From positions 191,868-255,867 of the forward strand of contig NW_006281108.1 of NCBI RefSeq assembly GCF_000203795.2: a DNA stretch of 64,000 nt, given 5' to 3'. Positions 41,915 through 55,625 of the stretch are shown here, piece after piece. The stretch's first letter is position 1. The number at the start of each line of letters is the position of its first letter. Under the pieces are notes generated by a model. The model did no database searches and was not told the origin of the DNA. It saw nothing but the letters and a program-made list of their open reading frames with translations. Source of the stretch: Batrachochytrium dendrobatidis JAM81. Lineage: Eukaryota > Chytridiomycota > Chytridiomycetes > Rhizophydiales. The translations under genes and the position numbers were made by a program.

Positions 41915-44900
41915 ATGCAGTCGTCAAAACACACCTCCGACGACAAGAGTGGCCATGAGATGGTTGCTGATAATAGGCAAGACATGCCAGCTGCATCTGG
42001 TCCAGTTACTGACCTCTGGGTATGTGTGATACTGATGTGCATGGAGTCGATGGCTAGTGTTGGCAGTTGCATTCGTTGCTGACCATGTGGGTTTGTTATT
42101 TATCTGCTCATGTGCATTCAGGCATCTACAGCAACTGCTGCTGCAGACCATGATGATCCATGGGGATTTGGCTCATTCGATGCCACTCCAACTCTTAGTA
42201 GAAAGGATCATTCCATGACCACTGCGAATACCAGCAGTAAGACTGAGCTCGGTCTTTCGTCAATGGGCTACCAAAACCAGGACGATGATGACCCTTGGGC
42301 TGATGCATCCTTGGCTGCTGTGGCTATTCTAACTACATCTCCTGATTTAAACCTCAAGGACGATACTGGCCATTCTACTCGCACTAGTAGCTTTTCTAAA
42401 CACTCCAATACAAGCAGAAACAGTCTATCTGGCACTGGTGCTACAATCACTCCACTTCCTCGCCACCAGAGCTCTAGTGCAATTTTGGGAATACATCCAC
42501 CCACTCCTACTCTGATGGAGGTGAGCTTCCTACCAATTTGAACCTACAATATCCCACTATCAGGCTTGTTTAACCTTTAATTCGTCAAAACGTAGTTTAT
42601 GGACATTTTGAACAAATACGAGTCTGGCCAAGATGTCGATCTTGCCGCAATGACTCATCCACGACACATTGAGTTGATAGGAGTAACCGATCCTTCAAAC
42701 AACCACGACAGTGCTGATATCACCGATCACCTTGATATCAATGCAAGTCTCAGCAGTACAGATATGCACACTCATGGTCTGTATAGTCGTCAGAGCGAGT
42801 CCGACTTGAGCTCTTCCATGTCCGAAGATCCAACCCGAAGCAACTCAATTGATACACGGGGTAGTATTGGCGATGGTACTTGTACTCTTTCAGTTCCCCA
42901 GCCAGATATACCTCATCGAAACCAAGGCTCAAGAGGCAGCAGAGTTGCTTCGTCTTCACCTAAAAATACCTTTCATCCAAACACGTTTCTTAAACCTGAC
43001 GATGAGCGAGGAATCACCTCATCCAAATCACAAACCATTTCAAATATTCAAAGTGTTTTTACTGACACTCAAAAAATCGCCTATGTTGGTTTATGCTATC
43101 TGTGCATTTCGTTTTTTCGTAAATCCCGTCTAGCAAATTTTAAAAAAGCTGCTGCTGCTTATGATGTATGGTCGGATCAGTTTATGGAAAAACTATACGT
43201 ATATCTAGATTTGCTTCCCGAAGGTAATATTTTTGTGTATTTGCAATTCTACAGCCCAAAAGTACATGTATTCTAGTTGATCTGTAATCATCCCGCCATC
43301 AAAGTTGTGGCTATTGAATAGCCATGGTTGTGTTTGCTATTTCAAACTCATGCAAACATGATTTGACTATTGTTATCAATTTATTAGAACGCATGATGAT
43401 AAAGAATCTGGCCGAGCATGGTTTACTTCCTTCAGACCTTTCTACTGGATTGCTAAATGATGCTAAAAAGGCACTTGCAGAACTTGAAAAACAGCAGCAG
43501 GAGGAGCAGCAGGCTGAGCAACATGCACTGGATAGTGGGTTACAACCATCACTTTCCAAATCATCCGTTGCTGTTTCAAATAAATCCCAAAGCGTTTCAT
43601 CCAACGATAACTCGCCATCAGACGTGCGCTATACCATTTTGTCTCATCTCTTTATATTGAGTATTGCTGATGGACGATACGATGCACGTGCTAGATGCAT
43701 TCTACGAAAGATTGCTCATGATATGGAAATCCCAATGTTGGATCTAGCCAAGTTAGAAAATGTGATTGCTGATCAACTGCGGATTTATGAGGATCACGAA
43801 GTAGTCAAGCCAGATGAGGAAGTGGTTGATCAGCGCAATAAGGTCGATGGCAGGAACCGATGGCTGCTTGCTGGCATTGCCACTCTTGGTAAGATTTGCA
43901 ATGCTTGTATTGATAAAGTCCAACTATTGACGTTTGGCTGATATGATCTGGTATAGCTGGAGGTGCGGTCATTGGTGTTACTGCTGGTCTTGCAGCACCT
44001 TTTATCGGCGCTGGAATTGGCGCGGCTTTGACAACTTTTGGTATCACGGGTGCGACAGGCCTTTCTACATTTATGGCTAGTACTGGTGGTTTGGCCATTA
44101 TTACTGCTGGAGGTGTTCTCTCTGGAGGAGGCATGTCAGGTGTTAAAATGATGAGGCGAACCCGTGGTATTGAAGAGTTTGAATTTCTTGGATTGGAAGA
44201 TGCTCTCAATATTATTAATAAAAACCGTGAGCAGCGAAAAGCAGATAGGCGAAAACGTCGAGGGCATGAATCTCGAGTCAAACCAGGAGAAAAGCAACCG
44301 CAAGAATCAGACGCGGCCGCCAAAGATGGAGCAAGTGTTACTTCAAGCTCAAAGGAATCACCTTTGATGTCTTCATCTAAACTCCCATCAATCTCCACAC
44401 GGCCTGGAAGTTTTTCATTCGGAGATGCCCGTTTAGCCAATAACCCCAAAGCGGATGTTCTTTGGGAAATTTCGTCTGTCGCCGACTCTCATGTTGGTGA
44501 GGATACCCAGACAAAGCGTGCTTTAAATGTGGACGAAATTAGTACTGGCGATCAGGATGTAAACACCGGAAATGATGAACCTGCACAGATGGGCATTGTA
44601 AATCAAAAAGGGAACAAGTCTAGACAAACCAACGTGCTGATCACGGTTGCTGGATGGATTTCAAATGGAGCCGATGATCACACTTTTCCATTCTCTACTC
44701 TTGAACCGGGTCACAATGGTGATCAGTACACGCTTATTTGGGAAACCAAAGCACTCCAGGAACTCGGATCTGCACTTCGTATTCTGCTGTCAGAAGTCAC
44801 TAGTTTTATTTTACAACAAGGAATTCAAGCCACACTTTTGCCTGTGCTTATGGCTGGTCTCACTGGCCCACTCTGGATGATTAAGCTCACATATCTTGTC

Positions 44901-46079
44901 GATAATCCATGGGGGAATGCACTGACCAAGGCAGAAAAGGCAGGCCGCGTGCTTGCAGATACTTTGATGGGACAGGTTCAAGGCAACAGGCCTGTTACTC
45001 TTGTTGGATTTTCACTTGGAGCTCGAGTGATTTACTTTTGCTTGTTGGAACTTGCTGCCCATGGTGCACATGGTATTATTGAAGATGTTTACATGTTTGG
45101 TACTCCAGTTATTGGGTCTCGCAAAGCATGGGAAAAAATCTCATCCATTGTCGCAGGAAAGGTTGTCAATGGATACACTCAAAACGACATGCTATTGGGT
45201 GTTTTGTACCGCGCATCTCTTGCAGCTTGGTCTGAAGTTGCTGGACTTCGTCCTGTAAACGATGTTCCTGGTATTGAGAATATGGATCTTAGTGATACTG
45301 TCAAGGGCCATTTGGACTATCGATCTCAACTCCCCATAATTCTCAAGTCCTGTGGATTTTCTATCAATGCCGAAAAATTTCAAGACCAGGATACCGAGGA
45401 AGAGGAAGAACGGCTCGAGATTGAGCAAGAACGACTTGAAGCAAAGGAACAACGAGAACGAGAACGGGAGGAGCGAAACCAAAAGCGCTTGGACGAGGCT
45501 TTGCAACGGACCAAGGAGAGACAGATTGAAATTGAGCGGAAACGCAAAGAAAAAGAGGATGCAGCGATTGCAGCAGCGATTTTGGCTGCTCGTAAGAAAG
45601 CAGAAGCGGCAATGGCGACTACGCCGACTTCTTCGTCTTCTACTGGATGGTTTGGTCCACGAAAACCATCGACTGCTGTAAAAGCATCTGTAAACGCAAG
45701 CAAATCATCGGCTGCCCACCTGGCACCCGTGGCTCAAGATCAAATTGTAGCAGATGAACTGCGTCAAATGTCTGAATTGGAGGATATGATGCAGGTTTAT
45801 TGGGAACCACGCGAAATTCAATCCACATTACCACCATTGGTTATTGCTCCAAATCCAGATTCTTTAACGGCAATATCTGCTTCGTCATCTCAGCCTCCAT
45901 CTCGTGTTGCTAGCGAAATTATACATCATGATATGACTAAAGATTCTGCCAATTTAAGTGATGCGGTCAATCAAAATCAATGTGCAACGTCACACAGTGT
46001 TGACGAGTCTATTACTTCAGAAGATGCCTTGCAACTCGATATGCTCCATCAGCAAATGAATGATTTGGATGGAATTTAA
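41915..46079 (+). CDS. TMCO4-like DUF726 membrane hydrolase
   Basis: Exons 41915..42019, 42122..42520, 42596..43223, 43388..43888 and 43957..46079 give 1251 aa. The N-terminal 380 residues are disordered and contain two DPW motifs (DDPWGFGSF, DDDPWADASL). The DUF726 core starts near residue 545 with glycine-rich membrane helices (AGGAVIGVTAGLAAPFIGAG, GGLAIITAGGVLSGGGMSG), then NVLITVAGWISNG and the nucleophile elbow GFSLGARVIYFCL near residue 890, then MFGTPVIGSRKAW. This is the TMCO4/yeast Mil1 family; Mil1 binds the AP-1 clathrin adaptor. A charged coiled coil (EEEEERLEIEQERLEAKEQ...) follows the core. Lipase-like activity is predicted from the fold only. Confidence 0.88.
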
Positions 46080-46552
46080 TATCGAGATATAAGCATCTTT
46101 AGCCAAGCACGGATATTTACACATTATATTATAGTAAAGATTGACGTTTCCACTTTTAAAAATAAACACAGTTATTACTTTTAGCTTTTATGATTCTTTT
46201 CAAGCTTGGGATCAAGTTTGACACCCAACCAAATGATACTAATGTGACCGAGACTCTCACGACCATGACATTGAACAGTTCTTTTATCCTAAAACCCCAG
46301 ATACGTTCTAGTTTTTAAAACAAAGATTGCACGTTTCAGCAAATCAACCATTGTTTTAATGATGATCACTCCATGTCATCCTATTCGATGTGTATCAAAA
46401 CAAGGTGAAAGACATGCCAACGAGGAAAGCTGATTGAAACCTCGTGGTTCAAACAAGATACAAATCTAGACACGAAAAAAATAAGCTCTAATCATTTGAA
46501 TATTCTTGACCCTACACACCACGACACCAGTTTCTAGCACAGTCAACCCAAC
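46080..46552. other. Spacer with a diverged repeat block
   Basis: Bases 46306-46338 (TTCTAGTTTTTAAAACAAAG then ATTGCACGTTTCAG) match the block at 33508-33540. No repeat end of the CATTTTACGTGAAT type is present here. No gene is seen. Confidence 0.5.
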
Positions 46553-47943
46553 ATGGCATCAGCAATGGCCAACATGGAAGAATATTTCCGAGTCAATGTC
46601 GAGCGAAAACTCTTCATGTAAGTGTATAGCCTTATCCCACCCAACACATCACACTAACCCCACTGCATCAATACCTATCGAAGCAAGGTTCCAGAACAAG
46701 AAGACCATGACCTCACTCCAGCAACAAAACTTCTTGAACGTCGTCGAGAAATGTTGGAAGTCGAGACGGGATTGTTGAAGCAAAAAGAAGAGTTTGCCAT
46801 GAAGATGGAGTCGCTTACTCAACGTAGGGAAGAGTTGGCACGTAAAGAGACTCAATTAAAAGACTCGTTGTTAAAATTCGACAAATTTTTAAAGGTATGG
46901 AATGATATGGTTTGGATCTTGATTTTTTACTCTAATAGATTATACTTGTGAATAGGAAAATGATGCAAAAAGAATGCGTGCGTTGAAGAAATCCATGGAT
47001 GAGCGAAAAGTCCGTGAGCAAAAAGAATCTGAAATCGATATGCTTAAAGTCAGTATCACAGGTTTGGGGGATAAAAAAAACCGACAGGGAAACGCAGTAG
47101 AATCAAGTAAAGTCATGCCATTTAAACCCATTAAACTCTATCTATGGGCTATTTGATAGCAGTTCAGCATATTTAAAACGATTCAAATGCATAGTACGTG
47201 CCGAGATGAATAGGTAGACTAAATTTGGCTTGAACATCATTTTTTTAGATCTGTGGTTTCAAAGATACCTTGAGGGTGTACTTGAAAACGGCGACGAGTT
47301 TGCCGAAATCAAAGATATCATTTCGAGATTTGATACACTCTCTGCAACAAATACCGAGCTTATAGATAGAGCTCGTGCAGCACAAGAAAAGACTGAAAAA
47401 GATCGACAGGACTTTTTAGCATTTTCAGAGGTAACTTTGAATCTCGACTAGCTACCAAAGTAATGGCTGCTAAAATTGTGAATATATGCTGCAACAGGGA
47501 AAAAACAATGTTATATTAAACAGAAACAATGAGATAGCTCGTTTACAAACAAAGCTTGAGGAGGCTCAATCAAAAGGCTCCAAATGGCAACTGGAACTCG
47601 ATCAGACACTGAAAAATGCAACACAAAAATCGCTTCTTTTGGGTCAAGTAAAAATGTACGAGTGATTGACCATGACTTGAGATGGTTTTGTATTGTCAAT
47701 CTACTTGGAGGTACTAACTTCTTTGTCTCATGGTATTTTACTTTTTTAAAATTGTGTAATGTCAGGGCCACAAACAATCTGTTTAATGTGGTAAAATTAC
47801 ACTTGGATAACCGGCTGAACTCGACATCCGACACGCTATCCCAGCTAGATAAAATCGGACAGTTTATCGTGGATCTAAATCAAATTACTTTGGATGCACA
47901 AAGTAAAGAATCGGCGATTGGAAAATCTACCCGTTTGGGATAA
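46553..47943 (+). CDS. CCDC42/CFAP73-family axonemal coiled-coil protein
   Basis: Exons 46553..46617, 46684..46894, 46956..47106, 47249..47430, 47498..47655 and 47766..47943 give 314 aa. The opening EEYFRVNVERKLFIKVPEQEDHDLTPATKLLERRREM, then KETQLKDSLLKFDKFLKENDAKR, RYLEGVLENGDEFAEIKDII and LLLGQVKMATNNLF are family blocks of DUF4200 proteins CCDC42 and CFAP73 (MIA2 in Chlamydomonas), the latter needed for inner dynein arm regulation. Helical heptads span nearly the whole chain. Exon 2 uses a short acceptor CGAAG, and intron 5 starts inside AAAAT|GTACGA, both forced by frame. Together with CFAP52 it implies a motile flagellum. Confidence 0.87.
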
Positions 47944-48220
47944 AATAAAGCTGCTCAGGGATTACATACGAGACTAGAAAATAGGAGCCTATGTCTGAAT
48001 GAGTAAAACTCGTCATAGTGGAGCAATGCCAGTATGATATGCAAAAGTCATGCTAGCTAATCACATTAAAATTCACAGCAAAACAATCCATATTTATTAT
48101 ACGACTCGGTTAGATTAACAGGAGGCCTATTGAGTAATGTGAATCAAAAGTTCAGTAGGAAATGAAAAATATGGAGGAACAAGAGTTAAAACCAGATGTA
48201 GGGATAATATCAAAATTTTG

Positions 48221-50223
48221 TTAGACGGCCATGCCAACAAAGAATAGTGTAGCGAGAGTCACTATCAAAGATACCACACGCCATTGAGATGGTGAATCGG
48301 CGCTATTTCCGGCACCCTTGGCACTGGAACCAGAACCAGTGCTATTTTTGGGAATGACTTTAGCTTGGCGAGCAAGGTTGACACAAGTACCGGATATAGG
48401 GTTCCATGTTCCGCCATTGGGACATCCAGCGCTGGGGATAGATTTACGGGTACGTGGACCAGTAAAAGGAACTGGATTGGTCACATTAGGAATGGTAGTA
48501 GGACAACCAAAACAAGAAGTAAAACTGGCTTGCAATGCTGGATAATAACAGCTTTCTGTTAACCCTTCATCGATCTGGCCATTGCCATTGTTATCAATAC
48601 CATCACAGACTTCTGCATTTGAGGGATTGACAGCAGGCATTAAACAGTCTAGAGCAGGATTAGTAACTGAGCCAGCAATATCAGTGGGATTTTGCATCCA
48701 TGCAAGCAGCTGCTGGTTAGAAACCCAGTATACATCATTATGACCACTCGATCGAATCCAGTCCATGAACATACGCACACCGGTAATATAGTTGGGTTGA
48801 GTCACAGCAACGGCAGCATGAAGATAGATGCCCAATGGAAGGCGAGTCGAGGTATATCTGTTATTGAAGTTGGTTTTAAGCAGATCAAAGATATCCGAGG
48901 CAGGCATTGGGCCAGGAGTAGCTTTTGGGAGAGGATCAGGATCCATGGCAGCATTCTCCGTTCCGTCAGCATTAAGTAGCATATACATGGGAATCTCCCA
49001 CAGACCTGGAAAGTTGAATGGAGCAACACAAGTACCACCACTACACTGAGTGTATGGTCCATTGTCAAGTGTGTAAGGCCAAGCTCTAAACCAACACAGT
49101 GGTTAGACAACAGGATTCCAGTACATAAATGCGATGTGATCCAATACATAAGCTTACGGAATAGCGCCATAGTTCATTGGCATCGACGAATCATACTTGA
49201 AAGTGCCAGCAGTAATCAGATTTGCATAGGTATTACGACTGTACAAAAGAAACGGAGTGCGGAATCCAACCAATTTGGAGAGCGGAACACCGCCAAAGGC
49301 ACTGACAGCTTGGACAGCTCCAGACATTTCACCAAGAGGAGGATCGCCAACATGATTGATGGTGTGAGTAGCAATCTCATGGCCAGAGCTATACATACGG
49401 TTGACATGCCTATATAAACATTGATTCATGGTTGATCAGCAATAGAACCACTTGCTTATCACCAACAAACGCATTAGAGGCGCAATAGATGGACACGATG
49501 GAGTAGATGCCGATTCAATGAATCAGCAGTTTTCAAAGTTGTACTCATTAACCCGTTGAAATGACCATTCTGGGATATATTTCTATTCAAAAAAACACCA
49601 GAACGCAAAGATAATGCAGGAATGTTTCAAAAGCAACGTACCAGAAATCAGTATACTGAGTTGAAATAAAGAATGTAGCAGCAAGAGGACATCCGTTTGG
49701 ATTGGTATAATCCGAGGTATAATTAAGAATTTGTGGCAAAATAACTTCATTGATAGAATCATCAAAAGCTAAACGGTTGGATTCAAGCGGCAAAGCCATG
49801 GAGCCGTGCGTGGATCAAAATAAAATTGCATTATCGACATAGCATTAAAAACAGTCAGTTAAGGGTAAACGTACCAATGCAAACACTCCGCATTGGTGCA
49901 TTCATTAATGAACAAACAAATACCAAAGAAGACTCATTTCTTCGGCCTGCACTCTGCCAGGTTTCAATCTGACCGCAACAACACTTACTTAGAGTAATCA
50001 GTTGGGGAATGTTTTTAGGATCCAGACCACCTGGAGGTTTAGTGGAAGGACAATAGCAAGCAGGCAGTTTGCATTTGGCGGGGTCACAAGAGTAACCTGT
50101 AGTGACTGTGGTTGGGCCAGAAACTCCAGCTCCCTCTTGAGCCAAGACAAAAGGATCAGACAGTTGCAATGCAGCAATACATGCTATGGCAATAGTGTGT
50201 CTGAGCGACCAGAAAGAAATCAT
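48221..50223 (-). CDS. GPI-anchored polysaccharide (chitin) deacetylase
   Basis: Exons 50223..49989, 49768..49642, 49409..49158 and 49085..48221 give 492 aa. A signal peptide ends near residue 29 (FVLAQ). A short Cys-rich segment ([15 protein letters not shown]) follows. The NodB-type domain has motif 1 TFDDS with the catalytic Asp, motif 2 [10 protein letters not shown] with the zinc histidines, motif 3 RTPFLLYSR and a late LHAAV. A C-terminal EF-hand-like Asp/Asn loop ([15 protein letters not shown]) and a Ser/Gly stretch lead to a final hydrophobic helix ([18 protein letters not shown]), a GPI signal. It should remove acetyl groups from chitin at the cell surface. The architecture is like that of the expanded chytrid deacetylase family. 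Confidence 0.88.
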
Positions 50224-50680
50224 CTTAATGTCAATGTTTGAAGTTACAAGTGAAATGCCAAATATCGAGTTGCTGCAATAAAAGCAATTGGCGAAGCGTA
50301 ATCATTATGTCATAGTGCAGTCTTATTCACGTCAAGTGAATCTCTACATAAGAATCAAGTCTGGTAATTCCATATCCTTGGCATTTGTCGAATCTATAAA
50401 TCAAATAGTATGACTTGGTATGGAAACCAACGATTGCAATCTTTGGTTTCTTGAACTAGAACATATCTGATATTTAGGATAGTCCCAACATGATCATTTC
50501 ATTATGTAAGCATTACATGATGGGCGTTGTTTTGAAGAATTGAGAATGTTAATCTCCAACAAGTACATCACATATTTAGTCATTTCCTACTCCAAAACAA
50601 AATAAAACTGCGAAATATACACAGGCATTCTACGTGAATATGACTAAAATGAACCTGTTCATTCCTAAAATATAACTTGT
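50224..50680. other. Spacer between MTR4 and the deacetylase, mostly dispersed repeat
   Basis: It contains an inverse repeat end at 50318-50340 (CTTATTCACGTCAAGTGAA) and the long copy 50433-50646. The remaining bases are the deacetylase promoter. No gene is seen. Confidence 0.6.
50433..50646 (+). repeat. Long dispersed-repeat copy
   Basis: Blocks in order are CAATCTTTGGTTTCTTGAAC then TAGA, ATATTTAGGATAG, CTCCAAAACAAAATAAAACT then GCGAAATATACAC, and the end CATTCTACGTGAATATGAC. The same order occurs at 34108-34297. It ends 35 bases beyond the MTR4 stop codon. Confidence 0.7.
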
Positions 50681-53600
50681 TCACAAGTACAGACTGGCTG
50701 CAAATACAATATCTCTCTTGATTTTTGCAATTCCTATAATAAAAGCAACTGGATTAGCCAAAGAATATTAAATACATTCAAAACTGTCATAATACCTTCA
50801 GTGAATTTGGTTTCTAAATCAGAGTTTCCAATACTCTTTGAAGCTGCAACCATTTGCCTCAACAACTCTTCCAACCGCCTCATACTTCTAATAATACTTC
50901 CTTCGAAAATATCCGTCATTCGGCAAATATCAGCAAACCGGGCTCCCTGGCACCAGCTCATCACAATTTGCATTAGATCGGGCCGGAAGCTCTCCACATA
51001 CTCTTTTTCGTCAATCGTCATTTTGCTTTCCTGACTGACTTGCGCAATCTTTCTCGCTGTTTCTCGAAGAATGCGCAAGGGTTGTTTAAGTGTGTCAGGA
51101 AATGATACTGTAGGATCTTCACCACCACTACGTTCGCCAAAAGTAAAACAACTGAGAAGCGATACCGTTTGATCAACTGTAAGATCTGTAAAAACACCAT
51201 TGAAGAGCAGCTCAGTCAAGACAAGCTCATCACCAGCAGAGATCTCACAAGCAACACGGCCTTTAATTTCAATAATATCTTGCGCATTGGTATATCCGAG
51301 TCGGCGGAGAACACGTCGACGAGCTTTGAGTTCGTCCATTTGAAGTACAGATTCAGCCTGTGTGATTTGTCGTCGAATATCCTTGATTTTCGCTACAAGA
51401 ATCATTTTAGATTCATAACTGGAATACAACTCGGGTAGCCGTGGATCATTGTGTAATGCATGTTCGTATAAACGAGGCTCAAGAACATGAATTTTGCTCA
51501 CTAGTTTTTGAAATAAAGCGTCTTCAATTCTCATGTCCTTTATAGGATCAAGTATTGGCACCTTGTCCTTGAATCTTGATTCGACTTCTTTGATTGTAGC
51601 CAAACATTGTCTGCGCGAAGCCAGCAGTCGCATATCTTTGGGCATATTGATGCGCACAGATGAGATGCCATCAAACGCATTCAAAAGACACGGAACAATT
51701 AATGCACTGCCACGTTTGATATCTTTTGGGCATGGCTGAACACTGGTAGATAGTAGGCTGCTTGCACTGGAATCATCATTCTCAGCCGGAGCACAGTTGA
51801 GTAAAACGTCAACAATATACTGAGGCTCTTCAGTCAGAGTCTTAATATTGCCTCCCATTTTGGCTTTCGGTTGCTGAGGCTTCACAAAATTAACAATGAT
51901 TCCCCATCCAAAATCGCCATTGGGATTTTCTGTCGTAGATTCACGTGCAATCCTGACTAGACGACCAGGCTGAAGAAAAGGAACGCTATATGCTGGTTGA
52001 TTGAGAACATCCCGCATATCCCGTCTATACAGCTCCAGCTGCGATCGTATTTGGTAATATTCTCCAACAAGCTGCTCGTCCTCAACCAAGATGCCATCTC
52101 GACGCTTTTCAAAAATATCCATATCCTTGATGAGTTGAGGCACACGAACAGAGTTTTGGAATTGAAAAAAGCTTCCTTGAAGCATATATTCTGGACTCAC
52201 GCCCTCAATACGCAATAAGTTTAGAATCATCGTATAGGTAAGATGGAATGCAGAGTTGAGTGGGTCAGAGACACCCTTGAGCATATCTTTAGCAACATTG
52301 GGCTCCATCTTTTCATCAATCATGAGAATGACAACACCACGATCATCAAGACCTCGACGGCCAGCACGGCCAGACATTTGAATGTATTCACCTCCACTGA
52401 GCCAGCGTGTTTCTTTGCCATCAAATTTGCGTACTGCAGTAAAGACAACCGTTTTTGCAGGCATGTTGAGACCAATAGAAAAGGTTTCAGTGGCAAACAA
52501 AACCTTGAGCAACCCTTCCTGGAATAAAATCTCAATCACCTCTTTCAAGATGGGTAAAAGACCAGAGTGATGGATTCCAATTCCGCGTTTTAAAAGTGGA
52601 AGAATATGCTCAATTTGCGGTAGTCCACGGTCATCTTCGCTAAGAGAAGTGATTGCATTTTCAAATACTGACTTGACCAGCTGTTTTTCATCATCGTCGT
52701 TGAAATCCAATTTAGACAGTTGAAGCGCATTGGCTTCACACTCTCGTTTTGAAAAAGAAAAAACAATCACTGGATGATAGTTTTTAACCATGATCATGCG
52801 CAGAATCTTGAACAGATCACTAGGACCTTTGGTGCTGCCGTCTCTTTTTCGGGAACTTCCAGTGGATTTCTTGATACTTGCACCAGTAGTTGGGTCAGTG
52901 GCATCATCACCCAATGCGCTGATTGCTTTTTGGAAATTGGCTTGTCTAAACACAGACTTTTCATCTACTGCAAGGTAGATTCCTTCGCCACCAGAGGGGA
53001 AAAGATAGTGTTGCAAGGGAGTGGGACGGTAATCTGTGTATACAACATGGCAAGGCTGCTTATGAATTTTGCAAATCCATTCGGCAAACTGCATTGCATT
53101 GGGGATGGTAGCCGACAGAAACACAAATCTAACCTTGTCAGGTAGCATAATAAGCGTTTCTTCCCAAACAACACCTCGAGCTAAATAGTTTGAATGCAAA
53201 GCAACGCATCAACAGGCTAGAGTTAATACTTGCTAATGCGTATACATGAAGGATGCATGGCATATTTACCTTTATCACGCATGTAATGAATTTCATCAAA
53301 AATAACCCATGCAACTTCGCGCATGACCTCGCTACCACGATACAACATCGATCTAAGAATTTCTGTAGTCATGACCAAACAACTTGCACCAGGGTTAATT
53401 GTGACATCACCCGTCATCAAGCCAACATCTCCAAATTCTTGAAGCAACTCTCGGTATTTTTGGTTTGACAATGCCTAATTGGTATTCATTTTAAATCATA
53501 CAAATAAAACTGTTAGGCTAGTGTTGCAATAGTATACAATCCAATCAGAATCTTACCTTGATGGGACTGGTGTAAATCACACGCTGTTTTTGAAGAAGAC

Positions 53601-54388
53601 TTTTTGCAATGGCATATTCTGCCACAACAGTTTTTCCAGCACTAGTATGAGCACTGACTAGAACTGATTCGCCACGTTCGATACTGGTAATAGAGGTTGC
53701 TTGGAAAGGATCGAGTTTGAATGGATATGTGCGTGCTGGATTAGCTGGTGGTTTATCATGTGAAAGTGGAGTATAATCGTATCCGGTTGGAACAGCGACT
53801 TGGTGACGAACCTATTAAATTGAATGCTAAATTAGTTTTTGTAATAATGCTCGGATAAGATCCAAAGCCTATTTTTTCAAGTGGTAATCCAACTCGCGAT
53901 CTAGGCGGTATGGGGTGTCAATGCATAGTTTAACATACCTGATGGCTAATGACCAACTGCTCTTTTGTAGAAACAGCACTACCATTTGCATCGACTCCAG
54001 TGGTTTTATCAGATGAAACAGGAACACCATTTGCATCAGTTGTAGCAGACTCTGTACTTGGAATCAAGCCATCAGCATGAGCGTATTCCAGATCTACATT
54101 CTGACCAAAATCATCAACAATCACCACGGAAGGCTGCTCATCGGCATTTTCAACCTCCATGGCAGTATCCTGCAGTCCAGTACTATCATGGGTTGATATC
54201 TGATCGAGAGGCAAATCCAGACGTTGTCGCTTTGTGATGGAAGGGTCATTATTAACAGGATTTGACGGTAGAGTAGAAGCAGGTTCAAGTCTTTTAGATT
54301 GGATTGGAGCAGGAGCAGAAATTAGAACATCTTCATCCGAGTCAGAAAAGGCACCAAACAAATCTTGAACTTCAAGTTTGTTGGACAT
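50681..54388 (-). CDS. MTR4: MTR4, DExH-box exosome helicase
   Basis: Exons 54388..53939, 53811..53557, 53474..53270, 53180..50796 and 50733..50681 give 1115 aa, normal for Mtr4. The first 150 residues are acidic and disordered. The helicase core has [11 protein letters not shown], Walker A AHTSAGKT (about residue 205), the DEIH box (about 295), SATIPNA and the motif VI region [10 protein letters not shown]. The arch/KOW insert follows around RLVRIARES...WGIIVNF, and the C-terminal helical bundle ends [17 protein letters not shown]. Mtr4 unwinds RNA for the nuclear exosome as part of TRAMP. The last exon codes only 17 residues and was placed from the conserved C-terminus. The start is 164 bases from a divergent gene. 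Confidence 0.95.
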
Positions 54389-54552
54389 TGAAGTGGTTTG
54401 GATCTTTAGGTTAGAATTGGCTAATAAACCAAAACTGGTTTCTTTAAAAAATCAGTGTGTATGACTGTGCACAGTTTATTAGATGCAGCGAGATAAAACC
54501 TTGCAAACTTCAAGGTTTGAATTTATAAAAAAATGAAAATTTGAGCGTTTCG

Positions 54553-55556
54553 ATGGAAAGTGAAATAAGTGAATCACGTGAGTATAGATTGACTTTAACA
54601 CCACGTGAACAGGGTTTGACATTTGTCTTCAACTGCAACACACAGAGTTCAGCTGTCATGGAATCTGCTACATATCAACCAGTTGCAAGTGAGACTAAAT
54701 TAGCAGCTACTCAGCACAGTAATAGAAAGAAACAGCTGTTAGAAAGAGATACTTTACTGTTGAAACCCAACACTTCAAAGCCTCTACTTCAGTCTCCAGC
54801 ACCTGTTGTGACTTCTAAAATGGGATTGTTGAAGACATTCATACTGTGTTTAATAGTTTCTGGATCTACACTGGGTGGACTAGTCTTGTTGATCAAGGTG
54901 AGAAATATTGTAGTTTTGAAACAAAACTGATGAAGCCGATTAACTTTATTCAATCATAGAGAGTCTGGTGGAATCCATACCAATTGATTTTTCAAGTGTA
55001 TAGGAAGCATGTATCAAAGCGATCTAAGATGATTACAGCATTTATGCCAGCACTGTCATCTTTGTTAAAGTTGTATTCAAACACCTCGCAGAGTCGATCA
55101 GAACCATCGGACTCTTTGAAATCATCACCCAGCATACCCGAAACACTAAGGAGATCTGTTGAGATGTCGACAGCCAAGATGAATCAAGTTCATAAACTAT
55201 TGATCGATTTGCTTGATTCTCGCAGTTGTTCAGGATCAACTATAGTATCAACAATAGACGCGAATATGGCAGACATTGGGAGGGTGAATGTAAACCATCG
55301 AGGTTCTGATGGGTTGGGGAATGTGAAGCAGTCATTAGGAGATATGGTATTGATGTTGAGCGGAGAGTTGTATGGAGGAAACACAGAGATGAGCCGATAC
55401 TATGGATACGGAAAGACGAGCGATTGGACGAATAGTTTTTGCAATCAAGACAAAAACCGGGAAAGAGAAAAAGTGGAGCAAGTGCGCAGTGAGATTCGTG
55501 GACTGAAAGGAATGTTGATTTCAAGACGCAATTTTCCAAGTGCAATGCAAGCGTAA
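54553..55556 (+). CDS. Single-pass membrane protein, possibly a Pex14/Pex17-like peroxin
   Basis: Exons 54553..54897 and 54960..55556 give 313 aa. A polar N-terminus of about 90 residues precedes one membrane helix (GLLKTFILCLIVSGSTLGGLVLLIK), then a basic stretch (KHVSKRSKM) and a Ser-rich, partly helical C-terminal half. The tail VEQVRSEIRGLKGMLISRRNFPS recalls the coiled-coil plus RNFP motif near the end of some fungal Pex14/Pex17-type docking proteins. That match is from memory of a short motif and is weak. Otherwise it is an unassigned integral membrane protein. Confidence 0.6.
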
Positions 55557-55625
55557 ACTTCAAGTTGAAATCGGACAAGTAAAACTATTGCCACAACAGT
55601 TCAACTCATTGTTACTATCCAAGTC

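Noticed and set aside
43805..44449. Minus-strand frame of 214 codons
   Set aside because: It lies antisense to the TMCO4-like exons 4 and 5, which have strong family motifs.
45380..45703. Minus-strand Ser/Arg-rich frame
   Set aside because: Antisense of the charged coiled coil of the TMCO4-like protein.
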